Assembly (NCBI GenBank): GCA_031271065.1
Contig: JAISWP010000031.1
Span: 1 to 11,368 of the forward strand
Origin: Synergistaceae bacterium
Lineage (GTDB): Bacteria > Synergistota > Synergistia > Synergistales > Synergistaceae
DNA length: 11,368 nt
Reading direction: 5' to 3'
How positions within the stretch are numbered: position 1 is the stretch's first letter; every line of letters starts with the position of its first letter. The position numbers and the translations under genes were made by a program. Positions 1 to 7,233 of this stretch are shown piece by piece. The notes beneath the pieces were generated by a model that ran no database searches, was not told the origin of the DNA, and saw only the letters and a list, made by a program, of their open reading frames with translations.

Positions 1-1384
1 CGTTCCACGGGCTGTTTGCTGCATGGGCGATGAAACTTTGAAGAAGTTTTTGGGATTCGAGAAACGCCCTCATATCCCGCAGAGAGCGTTCGGCGCAGGC
101 AGCGCACCTCTCCGGTTTCGTGAGTTTCTTCCTTCGTCCGCCCGGCTCGATCTTCGGAAATATGCCCAGATTGACATTCATAGGCTGGAAGGAGTCTGGT
201 TCAGCCTCCTTCAGGTATTTCAGCAGGGAGCCCACAGCGGTGGTCTCGGGGAACTCGGGCATCGGAGCACCGGACAGGACATACAGCATGAATATCGCCG
301 ACACCGCACCGATGGCGGCGCTTTCCGTATATCCCTCGACTCCCGTGATCTGTCCCGCCAGAAAGAGGTCCTGCCTGACGGCCCGCCCATCCCGGGCCGG
401 GCGCAGGTATCCGTCCAGGGCCCTGGGAGCGCGGACGAAAGAATTCCTGTGCATGACCCCTTTACGCACGAATTCGGCGTTCTCGAGGGCCGGTATCATA
501 CGGAACACTCTCTCCTGCTCCGGGAACTTGAGATTCGTCTGGAAGCCGACCAGGTTGTACAGGGTATCCTCGCGGTTGTCGCGTCTCAGCTGCACCACCG
601 CCCAGGGCTCGCGCCCGGTGGACGGGTCCGGCAGCCCCACAGGGCGCAGCGGGCCGAAACGCATCGTGTCGATACCGCGTGAAGCCATTACTTCTATTGG
701 AAGGCATCCCTCGAAATATCCAGGCCGCTCGCCGGGCTCGTGCGTCAAAGCCCGCTCCGCTCCGATCAGGGCCTCATAAAAGGCTTCATACCGCTCTCTG
801 TCCATGGGGCAGTTGACGTAGTCCCCTTCGCCGCCGCCGTACCTGTCGGCGCGGTAAACGCGGCTCATGTCCACCGACTCCAGCGTGACTATCGGAGCTG
901 CCGCGTCGAAAAAGGACAGACAGCCCTCCCCTATCATCCCGCTCACATCTTCCGCTATCCCGCCGTCCATCAGAGGACCTGCCGCGATTATCGCTGGAGT
1001 TTCCGGTATCTTCACCGCCTCCCTGCGCAGCACCTCGATATTGCCGTCGTCCAGTATGGCGCCGCTTACCAGTGACGAAAAGATATCCCTGTCCACGGCG
1101 AGAGCCTTGCCCGCGGGAACCCTGGAAGAGTCGGCGCATTTCATGACGAGGCTTCCCATTGCGCGCATCTCCTGCTTCAATATGCCGGCTGGACTCGACG
1201 CGGAATCCGCCCCCAGCGAATTGCTGCACACGAGCTCGGCCAGGTTTCCGGTGGAGTGGGCCGGCGTGCTCTTGAGAGGACGCTTCTCGAAGAGGCGCAC
1301 GCGGACGCCGGCCCTCGAAAGCAGATGGGCGGCCTCCGCTCCCGCGAGTCCGCCCCCTATTACCGTCACAGGTACGCGCGTCAT
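1..1384 (-). CDS. trmFO: TrmFO, folate/FAD-dependent tRNA (uracil-54-C5)-methyltransferase, 3' end cut by window
   Basis: The enzyme makes ribothymidine at position 54 of the tRNA T-loop, using methylene-tetrahydrofolate and FADH2. From the ATG at 1384 I read 461 codons open to the left edge, so the gene is nearly complete (usual family length about 435-470). The N-terminus has the FAD Rossmann motif VTVIGGGLAGAEAA (residues 6-19), then the family signature around ELVCSNSL with Cys53. A second cysteine, Cys227, sits in YFEGCLPIEV, followed by the TrmFO block DTMRFGPLRPVGL and later GQITGVEGY. By position and context these cysteines appear to match the catalytic-site pair described for the B. 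subtilis enzyme. It lies 19 bases after the topA stop. Its Shine-Dalgarno match is weak (AAGCGG), so it may depend on coupling to topA. The C-terminal part visible carries a CAAC motif near the edge. Confidence 0.95.
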   Translation of the reverse strand, partial: MTRVPVTVIGGGLAGAEAAHLLSRAGVRVRLFEKRPLKSTPAHSTGNLAELVCSNSLGADSASSPAGILKQEMRAMGSLVMKCADSSRVPAGKALAVDRDIFSSLVSGAILDDGNIEVLRREAVKIPETPAIIAAGPLMDGGIAEDVSGMIGEGCLSFFDAAAPIVTLESVDMSRVYRADRYGGGEGDYVNCPMDRERYEAFYEALIGAERALTHEPGERPGYFEGCLPIEVMASRGIDTMRFGPLRPVGLPDPSTGREPWAVVQLRRDNREDTLYNLVGFQTNLKFPEQERVFRMIPALENAEFVRKGVMHRNSFVRAPRALDGYLRPARDGRAVRQDLFLAGQITGVEGYTESAAIGAVSAIFMLYVLSGAPMPEFPETTAVGSLLKYLKEAEPDSFQPMNVNLGIFPKIEPGGRRKKLTKPERCAACAERSLRDMRAFLESQKLLQSFIAHAANSPWN

Positions 1385-1403
1385 ACCGCTTACTACGGCG
1401 CGG

Positions 1404-3677
1404 TTACGCGCTGACCGCTCCGTCGTCGGTTTCCATCGAACTGTCGTCCCAGACATCCTCGCCCGGGTCGTCGGATTCGGAGGGCGCGTTTTTTTTCGGA
1501 GCGGCCGGCTTTTTCCAGCTTATAAAATCACATTCGGGGTATTTCGAGCACCCGTAGAAGAACCTTCCCTTGGCTTTGCCTTTGCCCGCCTTGCGCCTCA
1601 CCAGCTCGCCGGTGCCGCACTTCGGACACTTGATCCCGGTCGTCCTCAATATCTTCCTGGTGTATCTGCAGGCCGGATACCCCGAACAGGCGATGAACTC
1701 CCCGAACCTGCCGTTTTTGATGACCAGCGGATTCCCGCACTCCGGGCAGTCCTCCCCTATTTTCTCCGGCTCTATATTCATCCGCTCCGCCGCGGCGGAG
1801 ACTTCGTCCAGGATGGGCTTGAATTCCTCCCAGAAATTTCTCACAACCCCCACCCAGTTCTCGGAGCCGGACTCCACGGAGTCGAGCCCGTTCTCCATCT
1901 GCGCCGTGAACTCGGTGTTGATAAGCCTCGGAAAGTATTTCACCAGAAAAACGCTCACAAGGCGCCCGAGTTTGACCGGCACGAGCTTTTTATCGTCGCC
2001 CCGGATAACGTAACCCCTGTCCGCCAGAGTCTCTATGATAGAGGCATATGTGGAAGGCCGCCCTATGCCTTTTTCCTCCAATACCTTCACAAGCCCCGCG
2101 TCGGTATAACGCGAGGGAGGCTGAGTGAATTTCTGCTCGCGTTTTATGCCGTCCAGCGCCAGGATCTCTCCCGGCTCGGCGCCGCGAATCACTGTATCCT
2201 TCACCCCCAGCGGCCACACTTTCCCCCAGCCGTCGAATTTGACGGTTATGCCCTCCTGCTTCATACCGTACTTGCCGGCGGAGGCCTCGAGCGTGGTGCG
2301 CGCCACCTTGGCAGGGGTCATCTGGCTCGCTATAAAACGCCTCCAGATCAGATCGTAGAGTTTATACTGGTCCGCGGTCAGATGAGGTTTCAGCATCTCG
2401 GGCGCCAGAGCGGGATCGGTGGCCCGGATCGCTTCGTGGGCGTCCTGCGCCCTGCCTTTGGGCGTGTATACGTTAGGACGTTCAGGCAGATATTCCGGCC
2501 CTAGATCCGCCCTTATGAACTTTCGCGCGCCTTCCAGAGCCTCGGGAGCCAGACGGAGACTGTCGGTTCTCATGTAGGTTATGAGTCCCACCGGCCCGTG
2601 CCCCGGTATATCGACTCCCTCGTAGAGCGACTGGGCGATCCTCATGGTGCGGCGCGGTACGAAACCGAGTCTGCGCGAGGCTTCCTGCTGCAGCATGCTG
2701 GTCTTGAACGGGGGCAGAGGCGGACGTTTAGTCTCTTTCACCCTGAAACTTTCGACTGTTATCTCACTTTCCCTTATCGCTTCCTCGGCTTCGATGGACT
2801 GCTCCGCGTTCTCCGGGACGAATTTTCTGCCGTTTTTCTTATCGACCCTCATGACGTACTTTCGATCTTCCGCCGAGGCCTCCACGTCGAGCAGCCAGTA
2901 TTCCTTCGGGACGAACGCCTCTATTTCGTCCTCCCGCTCACAGAGGATGCGCAAAGCCACCGACTGCACCCTTCCGGCCGACAGCCCGCGCTGGAGCTTG
3001 CGCCACAGAAGGGGACTCAGGTTGTATCCGACCAGGCGATCCAGTATCCGCCTCGACTGCTGGGCGTCCACCAGGTTCATATCTATTCTGTCCGGATTTC
3101 CCACAGCGCTTTTCACGCCGTGCTCCGTTATCTCCTGCATTCTTATCCGGCACTCGGAGGAGGGATCGATGCCGAGGATGGAAGCAAGGTGCCAGGCTAT
3201 GGCCTCGCCCTCCCGGTCAGGGTCGGACGCGAGAAGAGTGCGCACGCTGGCCTCGGAAGCCGCCTTGAGGGACTTGATGAGATCGCCCTTTCCCCTCACG
3301 TTTATATACTCGGGAGCGAAGTCATGATCCACGTCCACCGCTATTCTGCCCTTTGGAAGGTCGCGCACGTGCCCGACGCTCGCCGCGACGTGATAGGAGC
3401 GTCCGAGTATCTTTTCGAGCGTGTGAGCCTTTGCAGGCGATTCGACTATCACCAGGGTCTTTCCGGAGGCCGCCTGCGCGGCGGACTTGATCGAGCGGTC
3501 TTTGGATTCGGCGGAGCGCCCCGCGGATTTGGACGCGCCTCTGGATTTCGCCGCGGTCTTGCCGGCCGAAGCCGATTTTGCCGCGGAACGTTTCGAAGCG
3601 GCTGCGGCTTTCCCCTGTTTCAGCGAAGCGGCGGGTTTTTTCCCGGATGAGACCTCCGCCTGGATTTTTTTCGCCAA
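1404..3677 (-). CDS. topA: DNA topoisomerase I (type IA) with a basic N-terminal tail
   Basis: This is the omega protein, which relaxes negative supercoils through a transient 5'-phosphotyrosine link. The protein has 757 residues. Residues 1-70 are a Lys/Ala/Ser-rich tail. The Toprim domain starts at KTLVIVESPAKA (73-84), with catalytic Glu79 and the metal-binding DPDREGE at 152-158. GLSAGRVQSVALR is at 231-243, and the active-site tyrosine is Tyr368 in GLITYMRTDS. EEKGIGRPSTYA is at 534-545. Two four-cysteine zinc modules follow: C644/C647/C664/C670 and C684/C687/C710/C716. The protein ends in an acidic tail (about 733-757). The start is TTG at 3677, chosen because GAGGAGGG (3691-3684) lies 6 bases upstream and overlaps the stop of the preceding gene, which implies translational coupling. 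The N-terminal tail is unusual, because lysine-rich extensions in TopA are better known at the C-terminus. Confidence 0.97.
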   Translation of the reverse strand: MAKKIQAEVSSGKKPAASLKQGKAAAASKRSAAKSASAGKTAAKSRGASKSAGRSAESKDRSIKSAAQAASGKTLVIVESPAKAHTLEKILGRSYHVAASVGHVRDLPKGRIAVDVDHDFAPEYINVRGKGDLIKSLKAASEASVRTLLASDPDREGEAIAWHLASILGIDPSSECRIRMQEITEHGVKSAVGNPDRIDMNLVDAQQSRRILDRLVGYNLSPLLWRKLQRGLSAGRVQSVALRILCEREDEIEAFVPKEYWLLDVEASAEDRKYVMRVDKKNGRKFVPENAEQSIEAEEAIRESEITVESFRVKETKRPPLPPFKTSMLQQEASRRLGFVPRRTMRIAQSLYEGVDIPGHGPVGLITYMRTDSLRLAPEALEGARKFIRADLGPEYLPERPNVYTPKGRAQDAHEAIRATDPALAPEMLKPHLTADQYKLYDLIWRRFIASQMTPAKVARTTLEASAGKYGMKQEGITVKFDGWGKVWPLGVKDTVIRGAEPGEILALDGIKREQKFTQPPSRYTDAGLVKVLEEKGIGRPSTYASIIETLADRGYVIRGDDKKLVPVKLGRLVSVFLVKYFPRLINTEFTAQMENGLDSVESGSENWVGVVRNFWEEFKPILDEVSAAAERMNIEPEKIGEDCPECGNPLVIKNGRFGEFIACSGYPACRYTRKILRTTGIKCPKCGTGELVRRKAGKGKAKGRFFYGCSKYPECDFISWKKPAAPKKNAPSESDDPGEDVWDDSSMETDDGAVSA

Positions 3678-3683
3678 TTTGCG

Positions 3684-3691
3684 CCCTCCTC
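3684..3691 (-). promoter_or_regulatory. Ribosome binding site that fixes the topA TTG start
   Basis: GAGGAGGG, read on the minus strand, sits 6 bases before the TTG at 3677 and shares two bases with the TGA stop (3692-3690) of the upstream small gene. This strong match is the main reason to accept a TTG start and hence the 70-residue basic tail on TopA. Confidence 0.85.
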
Positions 3692-3959
3692 AGCAGTACC
3701 TGTCTGCGGCGTCTTCCCCTCCGCGCTCCGGATCGAAAAGAGGCACGCCTTCGTACTCTGAAATTTTCTCTATAAGAAAATAAATAGTCCCCTCGTCGAC
3801 CAGACACTGATTGATACGAGAGACCATCACCGCATGCAGCAGCGTTTTTTCCAGGACATCCGTCGAACAGCAGCTGTTGTGCAGATATCTGTAGACGACT
3901 TCTACTGCCCCGGACGACAAAGCCTCGCGCTCCTCTCTCGACAAAACCCTAGTGTGCAT
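3690..3959 (-). CDS. Small Smg/DUF494-like protein
   Basis: An 89-residue protein (92 from the alternative GTG at 3968). It begins MHTRVLSREEREALSSGA. I chose the ATG at 3959 because AGGTGG ends 5 bases upstream of it. The core pattern is R-x-L-S-x-E-E-x-x-x-L, then a helix, a short middle segment, a second helix, and D-E-G-x-I-x-x-L-I-E-K-I. By eye this matches the C-terminal half of E. coli-type Smg (DUF494), where RIYTPEE, a cysteine/leucine-rich middle and DDLKWVILMVLF occur at the same spacing. The position between dprA and topA is where Smg sits in many proteobacteria, which supports the idea. The N-terminal half of Smg is absent. Smg's biochemical role is unknown, so I assign no function. 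That this is a real gene is well supported; the family link is an inference. Confidence 0.8.
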   Translation of the reverse strand: MHTRVLSREEREALSSGAVEVVYRYLHNSCCSTDVLEKTLLHAVMVSRINQCLVDEGTIYFLIEKISEYEGVPLFDPERGGEDAADRYC

Positions 3960-3976
3960 GTACTCCACCTCGCCCC

Positions 3977-5062
3977 TCAGTCCCTGAGTCTGTAACGTCC
4001 CGGCCCCGATTGAAAAACTATACCACGTAAAGCCAGCCCTGACATTATTTTAAATACTTCAGCGGCGCTCATTTTAGCTTCACCGGCCAGGTTGTCAATA
4101 GTGGAGCCGCTGCGGCGGGCCAGAATATCCGTTACCGCTCTTTCTTCTTCCGACATTGGAGCCGGAGCCTCCCAGGTCTCGTCCTGCCCATCCTCCGGCC
4201 GTATTTTCCGGCGGTTTCGCACTTCAAAGAGCAGGGCGGGGTCTACGAGTGGAGACGCCCCGTCGAAGATCAGCATATTGGAACCGGCGCAGCGATCATC
4301 GCTGATCCGTCCCGGAACCGCCCACACCTCGCGCCCTTCTTCGGCGGCGAGGCGCGCTGTTATCATGGCCCCGCTTTTGAGGGGCGCTTCGACTATTACT
4401 ACGCTCGACGACAGACCGACTATTATTCTGTTGCGTCTCGGGAAACGCCACGGTTCGCCCTCCGTTCCGATCGGATATTCGGAGCAGAGCGCCCCCCTCT
4501 CGGCTATGTGTTCGAAGAGCTCTCTGTGTTCGGACGGATATACCCGGTCGACTCCGGTGCCGAGCACCGCCGCGGTCACGCCTCCGCCGTCCATGCAGCC
4601 GGAATGTCCTGCCCCGTCGATTCCCCTGGCCCCACCGCTGACGACGGCAGCTCCGTAAGCGGCGCAGGTCCTGCCGATCTCAAAAGCCGTGTCCGATGCG
4701 TACATGCTGCAGCGGCGCGTGCCGACGACCGCGACAGATTCCCGAACCGCCGGCAGGTTTCCTTTCACGTACAAAACAAGCGGCCCATCGCTCATCTCAC
4801 GCAGAGTGGGCGGGTAAACCCGGTCCCGGCAGGTCACTATCGATACTCCCAGCCGTTCGCACTTTTCCAGCTCGCGGTCGGCCCAGCCGGACGAAACGGC
4901 GCGTTCCATTATGCCGATATTGCGATCGGTTATCCCGAGATCCCTCCAGACGGCGCTTCCGCTTGTAAACGCCTCGAGAGGAAGCCCCGTGGATTCGAAC
5001 TTCTCCCATGTCCTGACGTCGTAACAGGAGCATTTGTTTAAAATCAGCAGGGAACGCAGCAC
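3977..5062 (-). CDS. dprA: DprA/Smf, DNA processing protein, RecA loader
   Basis: DprA binds single-stranded DNA entering during transformation and loads RecA. It is also widespread in bacteria not known to be transformable. From the GTG at 5062 the protein has 361 residues. An N-terminal helical region is followed by the Rossmann-like domain: VAVVGTRRCSMYA at about 110-122, SGGARGID at 142-149, AVLGTGVDRVYPSE at 165-178, the FPRRNRIIVGLS signature at 207-218, and SGAMITA at 230-236. A winged-helix domain at the C-terminus (about 303-361) has the DprA DML1-like form. The frame is open further upstream to an ATG at 5131, but that would overlap comM by 65 bases. The GTG has AAAAGG 7 bases before it and follows the comM stop by 4 bases, so I prefer it. 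The gene is intact. Confidence 0.95.
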   Translation of the reverse strand: MLRSLLILNKCSCYDVRTWEKFESTGLPLEAFTSGSAVWRDLGITDRNIGIMERAVSSGWADRELEKCERLGVSIVTCRDRVYPPTLREMSDGPLVLYVKGNLPAVRESVAVVGTRRCSMYASDTAFEIGRTCAAYGAAVVSGGARGIDGAGHSGCMDGGGVTAAVLGTGVDRVYPSEHRELFEHIAERGALCSEYPIGTEGEPWRFPRRNRIIVGLSSSVVIVEAPLKSGAMITARLAAEEGREVWAVPGRISDDRCAGSNMLIFDGASPLVDPALLFEVRNRRKIRPEDGQDETWEAPAPMSEEERAVTDILARRSGSTIDNLAGEAKMSAAEVFKIMSGLALRGIVFQSGPGRYRLRD

Positions 5063-5066
5063 GCCC

Positions 5067-6587
5067 TCACCTTTTCCAGCCGGCGCCGCCGAAAGCCGCT
5101 CCTTCCCGATAGGACAAGCTCTCCGCAACATGATGTATGCCGATCTTCTCTGTGCCTTCCAGATCCGCGACGGTTCGGGCCACTCTCAGCACCCTCGAAT
5201 AACCTCGCCCCGACAGCCTGACACGCTTCATAGTCTCCGCCAGAAACGGCCTCACGTCTGAATCCAGGTTCAAAGTCTGTCTTATAACCTTTTCGGGAAG
5301 TTCGGCGTTGCAGTGATAACCAAACTCCTTCCAGCGCTCCTGCTGAACCTTCCGGGCCATCTCCACACGCCTTCTTACCGTTTCGCTCGGCTCCGCCCGA
5401 TTTTCCCCCGCCGAAACCAGTTCCTCCGGGCTGAGGCGCGGCACCGCCACATGCAGATCTATCCTGTCGAGTATGGGACCCGACAGTTTGCGCCTGTATC
5501 TCTCCAGATCGCCCTGCGAGCACCTGCACGGTTCCGACGGGTCGCCGCTGTATCCGCAGGGACACGGGTTGCATGCGGTGACCAAAAGCACCCTAGCCGG
5601 ATATGTGACGCTGCCGGCGGCCCTGCTTATAGTGATGGCCCCGTCCTCCAGAGGCTGACGGAGGCTCTCCAGTACATCACGGGAAAACTCGGGAAACTCG
5701 TCCAGGAACAATACCCCCCTGTCCGCCATCGAGACCTCCCCCGGTTTCATGGCCGCTCCCCCTCCGCAGATCGCGACGGAACTCGCCGTGTGGTGAGCCG
5801 AGCGGAACGGACGCGCTCTGCCGCGCTCGAACGGGAGTCCCGCCGTGCTGCGGACCAGAAGCACCTCCATCATCTCGTCGTCCGAGAGCGGGGGCAGTAT
5901 GCCTTTGAGGGCGCGGGCCAGCAGGGTCTTGCCCGAGCCGGGCGAACCGGTCATCAGCAGATTGTGATGTCCCGCCGCGGCTATCTCCAGCGCCCGTTTC
6001 GCGGCAAACTGGGCCTTTATATCGGCGAAGTCGGTGTCGACAGGTATGTTCCAGTTTTCCAGGGATACGTGTTCTATCCGGGACAGCGGTTTCTCACCTC
6101 TGAGATGCAGCACCAGATCGAGCAAAGTACCCACGGAGTATGCCTCGACGCCATCGACCAGGGCCACCTCAGACTCGTTATCGCTGGGGACGAAAAGGGG
6201 TGCTCCCAGCTCGCGGGCGAGGACCGCCGCCGGCACGGCTCCCCGCACCCAGCGAAGACGCCCGTCAAGAGCCAGTTCCCCCATGAATATTCCGCGCCCG
6301 CCGTGATCCACCGCTCCGGCGGCCCGGGCCATGCCGACCGCCATTGGGAGATCGAGCAGCGCGCCCTCCTTGGGAAGATCGGCAGGCGCCAGATTTATCG
6401 CTATCCTGCCCCTGAGATTGACTCCGATTCCTCTCAGGGCGGCCCTGACTCTCTCGCGGGCCTCTTTGACGGCCGTGTCGGGAAGACCGACCACGGTGAT
6501 CGAAAACAGCCCTCCCGTGACCTCGACCTCCACCTCCACAGCTATAGCCTGAATACCTCGGAGAGCTATCCCGCAAATTCCCTTCAT
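5067..6587 (-). CDS. comM: ComM/YifB, AAA+ magnesium-chelatase-like helicase
   Basis: ComM is a hexameric AAA+ helicase that in Vibrio promotes branch migration when incoming DNA is integrated. The family was long annotated as Mg chelatase or Lon-like. The protein has 506 residues from the ATG at 6587. The N-terminal ChlI/Lon-S16-like domain (about 1-165) includes VVGLPDTAVKEARERVRAAL. Walker A GSPGSGKT is at 214-221, Walker B VLFLDEFPEF at about 292-301, and a cysteine cluster (C339, C342, C344, C354, C356) sits in the NPCPCGYSGDP region typical of ComM. The C-terminal Mg-chelatase-C domain has SGRGYSRVLRVARTVADL. The start overlaps the yraN stop as TGATG; a GTG one codon earlier is possible. 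With yraN and dprA it forms a cluster linked to DNA uptake. Confidence 0.96.
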   Translation of the reverse strand: MKGICGIALRGIQAIAVEVEVEVTGGLFSITVVGLPDTAVKEARERVRAALRGIGVNLRGRIAINLAPADLPKEGALLDLPMAVGMARAAGAVDHGGRGIFMGELALDGRLRWVRGAVPAAVLARELGAPLFVPSDNESEVALVDGVEAYSVGTLLDLVLHLRGEKPLSRIEHVSLENWNIPVDTDFADIKAQFAAKRALEIAAAGHHNLLMTGSPGSGKTLLARALKGILPPLSDDEMMEVLLVRSTAGLPFERGRARPFRSAHHTASSVAICGGGAAMKPGEVSMADRGVLFLDEFPEFSRDVLESLRQPLEDGAITISRAAGSVTYPARVLLVTACNPCPCGYSGDPSEPCRCSQGDLERYRRKLSGPILDRIDLHVAVPRLSPEELVSAGENRAEPSETVRRRVEMARKVQQERWKEFGYHCNAELPEKVIRQTLNLDSDVRPFLAETMKRVRLSGRGYSRVLRVARTVADLEGTEKIGIHHVAESLSYREGAAFGGAGWKR

Positions 6588-6961
6588 CACACGACCCCGC
6601 CTTCCATTCCGGCGGCGGCGTCGCGGAACAGCTCTATCCGAGGCGTTCCATCGCCGCCGATCGTAACCGCCACGACGTCAATACGCCAATTGCCGCCGAA
6701 AGCGATACTTCCGACGTACTTTCTGGCGCTTTTCAAAAGAACATTTATTTTCCTGGGGCCGACAGTGGTTTCGGAGGGAGCCATCCTGCCGATCCTGCGC
6801 GTTCTCACCTCTACTATCACAAGTTCTCCGCCCTCCATAGCCGCTATGTCTATTTCGCCCGGGGCGACCCGTACATTCCTGTCTATTATTCTCCACCCGA
6901 GGTTTTTCAGATAACGGACGGCCAGGACCTCGCCAAACTCTCCGAGTTCGAGGTGGTTCAA
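6587..6961 (-). CDS. yraN: YraN, UPF0102 PD-(D/E)xK nuclease-like protein
   Basis: A 124-residue member of the UPF0102/YraN family, which has a Holliday-junction-resolvase-like fold. Its cellular role is not firmly established. The N-terminal ELGEFGEVLAVRYLKNLGW is the family's first helix. The catalytic-type motif follows as GEIDIAAMEGGELVIVEVRTR (about 36-56), where the usual EVKTR is EVRTR, a variant I believe is common in the family. Then comes the TVGPRKINVLLKSARKYV block. The start is TTG at 6961, overlapping the upstream stop by four bases (TTGA), with AAGGGC about 8 bases upstream. The end overlaps the comM start as TGATG. Being next to comM and dprA fits the frequent yraN-comM-dprA association. 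Confidence 0.93.
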   Translation of the reverse strand: MNHLELGEFGEVLAVRYLKNLGWRIIDRNVRVAPGEIDIAAMEGGELVIVEVRTRRIGRMAPSETTVGPRKINVLLKSARKYVGSIAFGGNWRIDVVAVTIGGDGTPRIELFRDAAAGMEGGVV

Positions 6962-7230
6962 AACTGCGAGCCCTTCTTGTCCAGATCGTACAGAAAGGCC
7001 AGTATGCGCGCAACCGACTGATACAGTTCCGCGGGTATCTCGCCGCCAAGTTCGAGCATCAAGAGCGCGCTCACCAAAGCCGCGTCCTCCACCACTGGGA
7101 CCTCCGCCTCGAAAGCAGCCTCCGCTATTCTGTCCGCCGTACTGCCGCGTCCTTTAGCAGTCACTCTCGGAACCCCGCCGCGTCCCTCGTCATACTTGAG
7201 CGCAGCCGCTTTGCTGATGTCATCTTTCAC
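6958..7230 (-). CDS. FlhB C-terminal-domain-like protein (YlqH type)
   Basis: A 90-residue protein matching only the cytoplasmic C-terminal domain of FlhB/YscU export-switch proteins. Visible family features are AAALKYDEG (8-16), PRVTAKGRG (20-28), PVVEDAALVSALL (44-56) and GGEIPAELYQSVARILAFLY (61-80). The four FlhB transmembrane helices are absent. So is the NPTH autocleavage site, because the protein begins right where the sequence after NPTH would begin. B. subtilis YlqH is a stand-alone protein of the same kind in the same gene neighbourhood. The start is GTG at 7230 with GGAGAT about 8 bases upstream, 3 bases after the FliK-like gene's stop. In flagella this domain is the docking partner of FliK, and here a FliK-like gene is immediately upstream. 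The function is unknown. Confidence 0.9.
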   Translation of the reverse strand: MKDDISKAAALKYDEGRGGVPRVTAKGRGSTADRIAEAAFEAEVPVVEDAALVSALLMLELGGEIPAELYQSVARILAFLYDLDKKGSQF

Positions 7231-7233
7231 CTG

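Noticed and set aside
867..2504. Plus-strand open frame of about 545 codons opposite trmFO and topA
   Set aside because: It lies wholly antisense to two well-recognised genes, has no recognisable domain and is rich in Arg/Pro/His. GC-rich codon bias opens the antisense frame.
2598..3650. Plus-strand open frame opposite the topA N-terminal half
   Set aside because: Antisense to the Toprim domain and lysine tail; no ribosome binding site or domain.
5063..5131. Upstream ATG start for DprA
   Set aside because: It would overlap the comM C-terminus by 65 bases, and the extension reads as the off-frame shadow of ComM. The GTG at 5062 has a proper ribosome binding site.
5313..6914. Plus-strand open frame of about 533 codons opposite comM and yraN
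   Set aside because: Antisense shadow of ComM with its Walker motifs; the translated product shows no domain.
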